Shown in pieces: positions 20,455 to 33,000 of a DNA stretch of 64,000 nucleotides (position 1 is the stretch's first letter; each line of letters starts with the position of its first letter). Origin of the DNA: Mimachlamys varia. Its lineage: Eukaryota > Mollusca > Bivalvia > Pectinida > Pectinidae. The notes below the pieces were generated by a model. That model did not search any database and was not told the DNA's origin. It was given only the letters and a program-made list of their open reading frames with translations. Position numbers and translations under genes: made by a program. The DNA lies in NCBI GenBank assembly GCA_947623455.1, contig OX392538.1, forward strand, positions 4,774,001 to 4,838,000. Reading direction: 5' to 3'.

Positions 20455-23250
20455 CCTATATTCGTTATTAACCACGTATTTTACGTCCGTTACTAACCAC
20501 GTATTTTACATCCGTTTCTAACCACGTATTTTACGTCCGTTACTAAACAATATTTTACGTCCGTTACTAACCACGTATTTGACGTCCGTTACTAACCACG
20601 TATTTTACGTCCGTTACTAAACAATATTTTACGTCCGTTACTAACCACGTATTTGACGTCCGTTACTAACCACGTATTTGACGTCCATTACTAACCACGT
20701 ATTTGACGTCCGTTACTAAACACGTTATTTACGTCCGTTACTAAACACATTATTTACGTTCGTTATTAACCACGTATTTGACGTCCGTTACTAACCACGT
20801 ATTTGACGTCCGTTACTAACCACGTATTTGACGTCCGTTACTAACCACGTATTTGACGTCCGTTAATAACCACGTATTTGACGTCCGTTACTAACCACGT
20901 ATGGTACGTCCGTTTCTAACCACGTATTTTACGTCCGTTACTAACCAATATTTTACGTCCGTTACTAACCAATATTTTACGTCCGTTACTTACCACGTAT
21001 TTGACGTCCGTTACTAACCACGTATTTGACGTCCGTTACTAACCACGTATGGTACATCCGTTACTTACCACGTATTTTACGTCCGTTACTAACCACGTAT
21101 TTGACGTCCTTTACTAACCACGTATTTGACGTCCGTTACTAACCAATATTTTACGTCCGTTACTTACCAATATTTTACATCCGTTTCTAACCACGTATTT
21201 GACGTCCGTTACTAACCACGTATTTTACGACCGTTACTAACCACGTATTTGACGTCCGTTACTTACCACGTATTTTACGTCCGTTACTAAACACGTTATT
21301 TACATCCGTTACTAACCACGTATTTGACGTCCGTTACTAACCACGTATTTTACGTCCGTTACTAACCACGTATTTTACGTCCGTTACTAACCACGTATTT
21401 TACGTCCGTTACTAACCAATATTTTACGTCCGTTACTAACCACGTATTTGACGTCCGTTACTAACCACGTATTTGACGTCCGTAACTAACCACGTATTTG
21501 ACGTCCGTTACTAACCACGTATTTGACGTCCGTTACTAACCACGTATTTGACGTCCGTTACTAACCACGTATTTGACGTCCGTTACTAACCACAATGGTT
21601 CGTCCGTTACTAACCACGTTATTTACGTCCGTTACTAACTACGTATTTTACGACCGTTACTATCCACGTATTTTACTTCGTTACTAACTCATATTTTACG
21701 TCCGTTACTTACCACGTATTTGACGTCCGTTACTAACCACTGTGGTACGTCTGTTACTAACCACGTAATTTACGTCCGTTACTAACCACGTAATTTACGT
21801 CCGTTACTAACCACGTTATTTACAGTCGTTACTAACCACGTATTTGACGTCCGTTACTAACCACGTATGGTACGTCCGTTACTAACCACGTATTTTACGT
21901 TTGTTACTAACCACGTATTTTACGTCCGTTAATTACCACGTTATTTACGTTCGTTACTAACCACGAATTTTACGTCCGTTACTAACCACGTATGGTACGT
22001 CCGTTACTAACCACGTATTTGACGTCCGTTACTAACCACGTATGGTACGTCCGTTACTAACCACGTAATTTACGTCCGTTACTAACTACGTATTTTACGA
22101 CCGTTACTATCCACGTATTTTACTTTCGTAGCTAACTCATATTTTGCGTCCGTTACTAACCACGTATTTGACGTCCGTTACTAGCCACGTATTTGACGTC
22201 CGTTACTTACCACGTATTTGACGTCCGTTACTAACCACGTATTTGACGTCCGTTACTAACCACGTATTTGACGTCCGTTACTAACCACGTATTTGACGTC
22301 CGTAACTAACCACGTATTTGACGTCCGTTACTAACCACGTATTTGACGTCCGTTACTAACCACGTATTTGACTTCCGTTACTAACCACAATGGTTCGTCC
22401 GTTACTAACCACGTTATTTACGTCCGTTACTAACTACGTATTTTACGACCGTTACTATCCACGTATTTTACTTTCGTTACTAACTCATATTTTACGTCCG
22501 TTACTTACCACGTATTTGACGTCCGTTACTAACCACTGTGGTACGTCTGTTACTAACCACGTAATTTACGTCCGTTACAAACCACGTAATTTACGTCCGT
22601 TACTAACCACGTTATTTACAGTCGTTACTAACCACGTATTTTACGTCCGTTACTAACCACGTATGGTACGTCCGTTACTAACCACGTATTTTACGTCCGT
22701 TACTAACCACGTATTTTACGTCCGTTAATTACCACGTTATTTACGTTCGTTACTAACCACGAATTTTACGTCCGTTACTAACCACGTATGGTACGTCCGT
22801 TACTAACCACGTATTTGACGTCCGTTACTAACCACGTATGGTACGTCCGTTACTAACTACGTATTTTACGACCGTTACTATCCACGTATTTTACTTTCGT
22901 AACTAACTCATATTTTGCGTCCGTTACTAACCACGTATTTGACGTCCGTTACTTGCCACGTATTTGACGTCCGTTACTTACCACTGTGGTACGTCCGTTA
23001 CTAACCACGTAATTTACGTCCGTTACTAACCACGTAATTTACGTCCGTTACTAACCACGTTATTTACAGTCGTTACTAACCATGTATTTTCCGTCCGTTA
23101 CCAAACACGTTATTTACGTTCGTTACTAACCACGTATGGTACGCCCGTTACTAACCACGGATTCGACGTCTGTTATTAACAATAATTTTTACGTCCGTTA
23201 ATAACCTCGGATTTTACGTCCATTAATAACCACATATTTTACATCCGGTA
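20455..23250. repeat. Large 25-bp minisatellite with ~795-bp higher-order repeat
   Basis: About 110 copies of ACGTCCGTTACTAACCACGT plus ATTTG-like variants. A distinctive block (CACAATGGTTCGTCCG, then TAACTACGTATTTTACGACC, TATCCACG, CTCATATTTTACG and ACTGTGGTACG) occurs at 21591 and again at 22386, 795 bp apart. Parts recur near 22080 and 22855. The frame at 22390-22656 is a by-product. Confidence 0.97.
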
Positions 23251-24079
23251 CAAGCTATTGGTCCACGCATTTCTTTGTCCCTTCTGCGATTTTGTTTAAA
23301 ACAGTAGGGCTTAGATTTTTGTGCAGAAACAGATAACGTGATTCATAGGCAAGTGAAATGGGCTGGTAGCAAACGACAACTGTTCTAGAGCACGTAACAC
23401 GTGTTTTATTATAATTAGAATCGTTTTTTACTTAAGCCCAGTATCCCTGGTTATTATTTTCTCACTTTAATAGGAAGCCATACCCGTGTGCTATATATTA
23501 TATTCATGTACTTTCCGATTTAATGTATTTTTATAGACATGTTTTTTCTTCCCCTTTTACTAAGTATTAAAACAATTGTCAGCTAAATGACGAATTTTGG
23601 TCATAAAAGCGTGTGAATCGCTTGATTGGTAATCTGTGTGTCGTACAAGATTTCAGAAGAGAGAAGAAAATTTAAATCGACCAGTTTTACCGTTTGGTGC
23701 CATGTACTTCATTTTATCTTACATACTCATACATTTATCTTCAATGTTAGGAGGTAACAGGATCGAGTGTTTGTGTTTTTGACGAATGCGTTAAGTTGGT
23801 AAATAACAGATATAATGCCGAGCACTTCAGCTCTGTTTTTCAATACATCAAACGCATACAACACCAGAAGGCAGGCAACACAAGTAGCCTTGTTCTCAAG
23901 TGCACATATGTCACTTCTTCTCAGCAGAGATCTTTTCGTAGGGCGAGCGCGGTTTAATATAGATTACATTTATGATTATTTGTATTTGCCGAAGCAAAGT
24001 CATCTTTTGTCATCCACTAGATACGTGTGAATAAATGTGTTTAACGTTTACTTATGTGCAACCGAAATAAAATCTTTAT
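23251..24079. other. No gene recognised
   Basis: AT-rich unique sequence between the minisatellite and the PLE. A 71-codon plus frame at 23815 has no recognisable domain. Confidence 0.4.
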
Positions 24080-26240
24080 TATTAAAAAGATGGAAAATAC
24101 CAGAGCGTCAACAAAACCATAATCCGAATTCAAAATTGAATAACCTAGGGGCAAAATATTAACAAAGGAAAGATTCACATGGATACCCGTTCAAGAAAAT
24201 AAGACCAAGTGTGCCGGAAGAGTAAGCGTCTTTTGTTTCATTGTCGACACCCGCCATGTAAATCTTGCCAAGTGAGAAACGAATTATCATTCTCTGTCAT
24301 AAGTAGCATGGGGCACTAATGAGCAGACTAAAAAAGTCCATCTTCATATCACACACGGATACAGAATATTTCTCAATGAGACAAAGATGGAGACCATAAA
24401 ACTTATAGTTCTCATCAACCTGCATCTCTTGAATTCCTGTGTAGTAAGTTTGTCAGCCGTCGACGATATCTTTCACGAAAATCTCGAAATGTAGAAAAAC
24501 GAATCTACTGCGACTTGTAAACAACATAGGTTGGAGAATCAGGGATGGTACTATCAAACAATCGGAAAATTGAAATCGTAACCTTTATCGTATAGCTTAG
24601 TAGTAAGCTGTCCATGTTGGCCGTAGTTGAAGTAAAGATCGAGGTAAGAAGCTGATGTAGAGGAGCATGTCCTTTATTTCAAGTTCATAAGGGTATATAC
24701 GATCGATGTGGTCAACAAACATCCTGTTATTAATATAAAACACATCGATATATATGAAAGTGAAATTAAGATATTTGGCAAGGTTTTTGTTACCTGTCCT
24801 ATAAGTTTTGTATGAAAACAAAAACAAGTCAGCAAAGAGTGGGGCACAGGATGTTCCAATGGGAATGCCAACAGACAGCTGGTAAATCTTTCCTCCAAAC
24901 TCAACAAAAATATTGACAACCAGAAATTCAATAATTTGTACTATGTCTTCTTCAGTATATTTCATATAGGTGTGGTGTTGTTGACAAAGTATCACTGCCA
25001 TATATTTGTATCGTCATTCACCTTTCTTAGGTGGAAAACGCTATCATAACAAGAGATCGAAGACGTTCGTTCAGTTTTATATGAGGCATGGTAGTGTATA
25101 GGGTGAAAAAAAATCAAACGTTTTGATCATAACAAACGCTTTAGCAGGGAGTTCTCAAGATTGATCGTAGATCAGATTCAGTTCTTGGAGTATACAGTGT
25201 CACAAGAAGATTGTATCCCTGTTTAATGGTACATTTTTGTGTACCTAGAATGGTAGTAAGAAGTTTTGATAAAGGCTTGGTTGAGCAATTAGCAGAGCCA
25301 TCGATAAAACGTTGCTTATAAGGATCCTTCTGTATTTTAGGTATCCAATAAAAACAAGAAAGGTCAGCGTCTTCCTCATTAACCGATATATTGAAAGATC
25401 ACGTAACACACACATATGCTGCACCTCTTAAATTTGGTAATCGATACAGTATGCCGAAAAAATGAATTAAACTGCATCATACAGCTGTAGATTGTAACAC
25501 TGAAGTATGGTTATATAGTAATTCATCTTTCGAAAAACAGGTCAATGTGTAATTAGGGTAAAACCTTGGGTATCAATCAGGCCTAATTTCTATTTTGCAA
25601 AAAATAAATGTAGTAGCGTTTTCAAACTATGATCAAGTTGTTAGAGGCCTTGTCACCAGATACAACCACATAGTTATCATGTAGATCGTTGAGTGTTGTT
25701 CTAACATCGGGTCAAGAAATATCGACTTGTTAGTTTTCATTTTCTATCGCAAAATGCTTATTCGTTTTTAGATAACGTTCCTGATAGATTTCACCCATTC
25801 TGAAAGCAAATCCAATTCAACATGTTCGCACCATACCCATTATCTGGCATTATCGTTTCATTCCATTAGAGAGATGGAGTCTCTCGAAACTTGGGTCCCT
25901 TCATGAAAAGCTCCCGTAGCTTTGTTTATGGGATACAATGGTTAATATTGCCGGTTACTATGCGTCCATAACTATAGGGAGATGATGATCACGAATATGC
26001 TGAAGGAGATGTCATGGGTAATGATAGATAGACTTGAAGGAAATGGCAGAATCCGTTTTAACAGCATTGGATTTTAGTTTAAGACAAATTTTTGTTAAAG
26101 GATATCGATTTTCGATTGAGAAATTTCTTTCTTGAAAGTATTTATCTCATACTTTCCAAAACCTGCTCAATATATATCATGATTTCTGTGATCAATTTCC
26201 ATTACTGACGGACACATCTATTACACGGGTTTCCTAAAAA
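24080..26240 (-). pseudogene. Penelope-like element copy C, nearly full length
   Basis: Reading right to left: HKATGAFHE-like material near 25925, a DKASNNLI box near 25650, then IKTFDF, KYTEEDIVQIIEFLV, SVGIPIGTSCAPLFADLFL (24840-24900) and NFTFIYID, then DRIYPYELEIKD. The 3' tail TAATCCGAATTCAAAAT lies near 24120. The catalytic YIDD has decayed to YIDV, and there are many stops and shifts. No GIY-YIG endonuclease follows the RT. The short repeat near 25405-25480 interrupts it. Confidence 0.85.
24597..25001 (-). pseudogene. RT-domain fragment of PLE copy C
   Basis: The longest open part of the element, about 134 codons. It contains the RT block IPIGTSCAPLFADLF and the downstream GNKNLAKYLNFTFIYID. 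The second catalytic aspartate is lost (YID followed by V), so it cannot be active. Confidence 0.8.
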
Positions 26241-26244
26241 ATAT

Positions 26245-26400
26245 CAAAGAATACCAAAGCGTCAACATAACCTTAATCCGAACTCAAAATCGATTTAACT
26301 AGAGGCGAAATAGGAACAAAGGAAATATTTACATAGAGACCCTTATAGAAGTGCAAGAGAATATGACAAGGTGTTCCGGAAGATTAACACTCTATATATA
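26245..26400 (-). mobile_element. PLE tail D, directly upstream of copy C (pLTR-like)
   Basis: Carries the same 3' tail as copy C (AATACCAAAGCGTCAACATA, TAATCCGAACTCAAAATCG, AAGGTGTTCCGGAAGA) in the same orientation, 2,154 bp away. It sits just upstream of the start of copy C. This is the head-to-tail arrangement called a pseudo-LTR in Penelope-like elements. Confidence 0.75.
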
Positions 26401-26850
26401 TTTGATGTGAAGTTCGATTATTTCAATCTCTTCAAGGTGTGTTGGGCGTGTCTTTGTCGTGGCATTACTTGCATTTGACCTTGATTTACATGAATGTCGT
26501 CGAATATAGGAAATTTACTTACTTGGTCAAGTTCTCTATGTACTTTTTCAATCGTCAAAAAAGTCCTTTGGTCATGTACTGCCCTAGTTTGGCGTCTTGG
26601 AGTTCGTATTGTGATTGGTTAACACAAAAGACAGATCTTGTTTTTAATATGCATTTATTCACGTAATAAACTAAAAGGGATTAATCTTTGTTATTTTGCC
26701 CCCTAAACAACCAATCTAAATGAAACTTCAATTTAATGATAACAAAACTCCAGACAAATGATTTGTAGCATTTATTTCTATGTGAGGTTGAGACAGATTT
26801 AAAACTGAAATAAAACGTAACAAAAGGAAGGTTAATGGCCGAAGTGTTGA
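26401..26850. other. No gene recognised
   Basis: AT-rich unique sequence. The plus frame at 26439-26666 has no recognisable domain. Confidence 0.4.
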
Positions 26851-27006
26851 CTTTATTCCAATAGTGTAAAATGCTAAGAAGCCTCTACACACAGGTAAAA
26901 TGACTTATCTATACGATGCTTTGACAAATTAAGAGAACACCTCCCACAGTCAGCGATTCAATTCTCTTCCATGATGTTACATCATACACAGGGTTAGGAG
27001 GCATCT

Positions 27007-27080
27007 TCACGTTGTATTTACGTGTTTCAATGTTGACAAGGCATCCAGCACCTGATTCTTCCTGGGAATGTTCTGGTTAC
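27007..27080 (-). CDS. Last coding exon of the membrane-protein gene
   Basis: The acceptor CATATATTACAG is followed by GT AAC CAG AAC, encoding NQNIPRKNQVLDALS, TLKHVNTT and a TGA stop. The split Gly codon (G plus GT) matches the donor of the exon at 29174-28965. Confidence 0.5.
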
Positions 27081-30000
27081 CTGTAATATATGGAAATAAT
27101 CGGTACACCTGAACAGAGAAAATCCACAATAGTTTACCAGACTAGTAATTATAGCAAGTCATACATGCCTATGCTACACACAATGTCTTTATCTGAAATC
27201 TCAAATAATTCATATACAACGGCTTGTGCTTTATTTCGAGAGTCTGTGACAGTCAGATGAAGATATAATTTCGCTAGGTCCTTATGTGTATGATAATTTA
27301 TAAAATGAATAATCTCAATCAACATTTCTCCGTTTCAGTGTCTCTTAATCTTATATGAAGTCACGTTACCATAGTAAAAATAGCACTAAAGTGTTTTTTT
27401 CACTCATTATCGTTTCAATGCGTAGATTACAGTACGTCAGTGGATATCACAGTTTCAGTTATAAAACAGATTACAATTATCACATTACACAAGGCGTGGA
27501 ACTGCGTAGATAACATCTACCCTTGTTAATCAGTTTCGTTAAATCCTACACATAGCTACTACGGTCTGCACTGTGTATGTAATAAGCGCTAAAACCTTGG
27601 TTTGGGTTACTTATGTGTTCACATTCTGAGAGATTTGCTAATAGTGGCAATATTACTCAAGTTTTGGTGTTGGTTTTGTTAACTATAGTATTCTATAAAC
27701 AATCTATGATTAATAAAATCAATATATAGTAACGTCGTGGGTAGCTCGGGATGTTCATAAGATCTCATTAGTGTACATAAATGCACAACTGTGACCTAGT
27801 GAACAAGCTTTCAGACACTTGTCCCGAAAATCGAAGTTCGACACGCCAGGTTTCTTTGTAACAATTGTTTTAATTGAAATTTTATACATAATAGATTTAT
27901 ATTGATAACTCTTAAATACATATACTTAAAATATGCGTGATGTTTCATACAAACTAATTGATAGGGTATGCACAGTATAGTTCACATAATATTTATTGAT
28001 TGTTTAAACAAGAGGTGTTTAAAGGATTTAATTTTCTTGGCGATTGTTAAGTCGACTCATACAGCAAGTAATGCTACAGTATAACATATAACAACACCCT
28101 GCTTAGTAAACAGTCTGTGTAATAAATATAGGGGGAGTCTCAGTTCAGAATGTGTTTGTTTCAGCAGCATATTCATTCTACTATAAGAAATATTTTTATA
28201 GCATGTCAATAAAAATGTGCTATAAAAACCATGAACCTTGCGTTTGACATGTAATTTGCCAAGGTGTTTATTAATTTTGGGCAAACATGCGAACAATTGC
28301 ATGTTCCGGGGGAGAAGGGAACAACAAACGTCGTTATACTATTACGATTATATACATGTAGCATACGATAGGGACATTGATTTTGTTTGACTGGATATAG
28401 GGCAAGGAAAGCGTGGATAATGATTATGTTTTGACCTTAAAATGCAAATGGCGGTTGCAAATAACATCATACAATAGCATACAGGGAGGTATTTCAACCG
28501 TCAGAAATGCTCTTTTTACAAACTATAAAGACTTCTGAACATAACGATCATAATAACAATAACTGTTTTCAGGAAGAATAATTTTGCAGTTTTCTTAAAA
28601 AAAAACCCACCTCCAAATCTATAACATTTGCCTTGAAAACAATATATATTTTCACTGTGTTCATAAGTATTCATAATATCCAATATGAACTGTTTTTAGT
28701 AATTGAAGTACCTCCCTGTATGCATATTTTAGTAATGATTTTGACAGTCGCCGTTTGAAATTCAAGGTCAATCAGAATCAATGTGTCAATTTCTCATAAG
28801 TTCGTTTATTTACATATAATTCCAATAGTTACACTTCACTTCACTATGTACAGACGTATATTCACAAGGTGACGAGTTTGTGAAATAAATGATTCCGCAT
28901 TCCACTTCGGAACATGACATTTACAAGTATGTACTATCTTAGATACTATTTCTGTCCTACCTACCTAATTTATTTACGACTGCGAGCCACCTGGTAGGAT
29001 CGTGTGATAATGGGACACTGTCTTCCACTGTTGACGACTGGACGGTGACCGGACTGTGCTGTGATATGTCACTTATCCGCTGTCTCGTGCTCACCCTGAC
29101 AGGTTTACTACCGCCGGAAGTGGCTGTCTTAGGGGCGTGGTCACGCATCAAATCTCTCACCAGGACGTTTTCTACTGTCAAAAACGATTACATGACCACA
29201 AATGTTATGTTTCTGAACACGGGAATGTCGAAGGAACAATGTTACCAAAAACACGAATTTAACGTCGTCTTTATACTGTCGATCAGTCTATCAAGTTTGA
29301 TCACATATCAACGTCATGAATCAGGCGAAACAACGAAATGTTCGTTGCTTTCATGTTATTCGTGGTTGTTATGAATCAAGGAAAATTAATGCAATCAATT
29401 AATGATAAACGTGACAACGAACTATATCTTCAAACCATTGGGAAAACACCAGTGTTCTACAGGATCACTTGTGTACGACGAAACCTTGGATTGGATCTGT
29501 CCCTAGTTCATGTTTACATTGAATTAAAAAAGGATTTTTTGATGTTGCCCTACTAGATGTTCATCGATGACCCGTAACATTGCCCAAAGACTGAGAATGA
29601 TATGCAGGAAAGGGAAGTAACTCTGTATTTTCTGTCAGCTGGGTTTAGTTACTCGGCATATTTTGGACTAATGAGTTGTCCAATGTGGTTAAAAGTTCGG
29701 TTACATTATTTGCTTAACATAATAAACTGACGCTTTCGAAAGGTTTTGAAACATATCTATTTAATTACACAAGTGCGGAGAGAGGTTATGTGTACTTACA
29801 CGAGGGCGGATTTCTGTATACTGACACGAGGGCGGAGATCTTTTTGCTGACACGAGGGTGGAGATCCATGCACTGACACGAGGGCGGAGATATATGTACG
29901 TACATGAGGGCGGATATCTATGTACTTACACGAAGGCGGGAGGAGATATATGTACTTACGAGAGGGCGGATATCTATGTACTACCACGAGGGCGGGGAGA

Positions 30001-33000
30001 GATCTGTGTACTTACAAGAGGGCGGATATCTATGTACTACCACGAGGGCAGGGAGAGATCTGTGTACTTACAAGAGGGCGAAGATCTATGTGCTTACACG
30101 AGGGCGGATATCTTTGTACTTACACGAGGGCGGGGAGAGATCTGTGTACTTACAAGAGGGCTGATATCTATGTACTACCACGAGGGCGGGGATAGATATG
30201 TGTTCTTACAAGAGGGCGAAGATCTATGTGCTTACACGAGGGCGAATATCTTTGTACTTACACGAGGGCGGATATCTTTGTACTTACACGAGGGCGGATA
30301 TCTGTGTACTTTCACGAAGACGGAGAAATCTATGTACTAACACGAGGGCGGATATGTATGTACTTACACGAGGGCGGGGGGGGGGGGGGGGAGGGGGAGA
30401 TCTGTGTACTAACACGAGGGCGGAGAGATATGTGTACTTACACGAGGGCGTCGAGATCAGTGTACTTACACGAGGGCGGAGAGATATGTGTACTTGCACG
30501 AGGGCGGATATCTATGTACTAACACGAGGGTGGATATATATGTACTTACACGAGGGCGGATATATTTGTACATACACGAGGGCGGGGGGAGATCTGTGTA
30601 CTTACACGAGGGCGGGAGAGATCTGTGTACTTACACGAGGGCGAATATCTTTGTACTTACACGAAGGCGGGAGTGATATGTTTACTTACACGAGGGCGGA
30701 GATCTATGTACTTACACGAGGGCGGAGAGTTTTATGTACTTACACGAAGGCAGAGAGATCTATGTACTTACACAAAGGCGGAGAGATCAGTGTACTTACA
30801 CAAAGGCGGATATATCTATGTACTTACATGAGGGCGGATATATCTATGTACTTACACGAAGGCGGAGAGATCTGTGTACTTACACGAGGGCGGAGATATA
30901 TATGTACTTATACGAAGGCGGAGAGATCTATGTACTTACACGAAGGCCGAGATCTGTGTACTTACACGAGGGCGGATATGTATGTACTTACACGAGGGCG
31001 GGGGGTGATCTGTGAACTTACACGAGGGCGGAGAGATCAGTGTACTTACACGAGGGCGGAGAGATCAGTGTACTAACACGAGGGCCGAGATCTGTGTACT
31101 TACACGAGGGCGGATATGTATGTACTTACACGAGGACGGGGGGAGATCAGTGTACTTACACGAGGGCGGAGAGATCAGTGTACTTACACGAGGGTGGATA
31201 TATATGTACTTACACGAGGGCGGATATGTATGTACTTTCACGAGGGCGGGGGGAGATCTGTGTACTTACACGAGGGCGGAGAGATATGTGTACTTACACG
31301 AGGGCGGAGAGATCAGTGTACTTACACGAGGGCGGATATCTTTGTACTAACACGAGGGTGGATATATATGTACTTACACGAGGGCGGATATATTTGTACA
31401 TACACGAGGGCGGGGGGAGATCTGTGTACTTACACGAGGGCGGGAGAGATCTGTGTATTTACACGAGGGCGGATATCTATGTACTTACACGAGGGTGGGA
31501 GAGATATGTTTACTTACACGAGGGCGTATATCTTTGTACTTACACGAGGGCGAATATCTTTGTACTTACACGAGGGCGGGAGAGATATGTTTACTTACAC
31601 GAGGGTGGGGAGAGATCTATGAATTTCTCCCCGTACTTGTCGTGTAGCTTGCGTCTTCTGTATGTGTTGTCTATTGATTGCCGGGTCCTTGGCACACGAA
31701 CATCCATTCGGCAACACATGACTACAACTGAACACATATAACAAGCTGATGAATTCATATTATTCCTATTTCTAAATGTAAAGAGAGCTTCAAAATATAA
31801 TAAGAAAGTGTTGAATGTTTCTTTGAGTCTCGGGAATCAGGGGAAGAGGGAACGTTGTACAGCCTAAATATGTTTTACTTATATAGCTTAACTGCCAGCA
31901 TACCACAAGTACAAGGACCACAAATAGCACGGACATGAGTGAGAGTTCAATTATCGGTTTGGAACTATGGAACCGGATTAATATAAGTTTGTAAAAACTT
32001 GTTTCCGGATCGTATTCCTTCATATTCTCTGTCTATAATGTTGTATATACACGTTTGGAATGATATAAAGTTTATATTAGTTGTCAGTTTTGGTCAATGT
32101 GTTTTTTGCGAAAAACCATTGTCTGCTGTTGAAGCAGTATATTTGTTTTATTTAAACGTTCATTCTAAAAGTTCACTGAAAGGAAACACGTAAACAAGAC
32201 CCTTTTACCGATTACTAAGATGACAAAAAGACCTATCCCGGACAGGTGCCATATTTTGAGTGGACCAATCACAACCGTCTCGATATTCAAGTGCAGAGGA
32301 GTAGGAGTGGAGAGTGCGTCATATCCGGCCAGTTCAGAGGTTGTCTGAAAGAGAGCAGCAAATACAGAATACTGGTACAAACTCGTACAGGTCAGTACAA
32401 AACTGCCAACAGCAAACACAGATAACCGGTACAAAATCGTACAGGTCGGTACAAAACTGCCAGCAATACAGAATACCGGTACAAACTCGTACAGGTCGGT
32501 ACAAAACTGCCAGCAATACAGAATACTGGTACAAAATCGTACAGGTCGGTACAAAACTGCCAGCAATACAGAATACTGGTACAAAATCGTACAGGTCGGT
32601 ACAAAACTGCCAACAGCAAACACAGAATACCGGTACAAAATCGTACAGGTCGGTACAAAACTGCCAGCAATACATAATACTGGTACAAAATCGTACAGGT
32701 AAGTACAAAACTGCCAGCAATACAGAATACTGGTACAAAATCGCACAGGTCGGTACAAAACTGCCAGCAATACAGAATACTGGTGCAAAATCGTACAGGT
32801 AAGTACAAAACTGCCAGCAATACAGAATACTGGTACAAACTCGTACAGGTCAGTACAAAACTGCTAGCAATACAGAATACTGGTACAAACTCGTACAGGT
32901 CAGTACAAAACTGCCAGCAATACAGAATACTGGTACAAAATCGTACATGTCAGTACAATACTGCCAGCAGCAAATACAGAATACCGGTACAAAATCGTAC

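Noticed and set aside
20455..23250. A CRISPR-like array
   Set aside because: The units are contiguous 25-bp monomers with no unique spacers, and the genome is eukaryotic.
26519..26640. Minus-strand exon ending at a GTAAGT near 26519-26524
   Set aside because: The only open frame lacks a credible acceptor and has no recognisable protein pattern.
30198..31741. Long plus-strand frames of 292 and 233 codons with TRGRDLCTYTRA-type repeats
   Set aside because: They are translations of a 26-31 bp minisatellite that lacks stops in several frames; no start context, domain or splice support.
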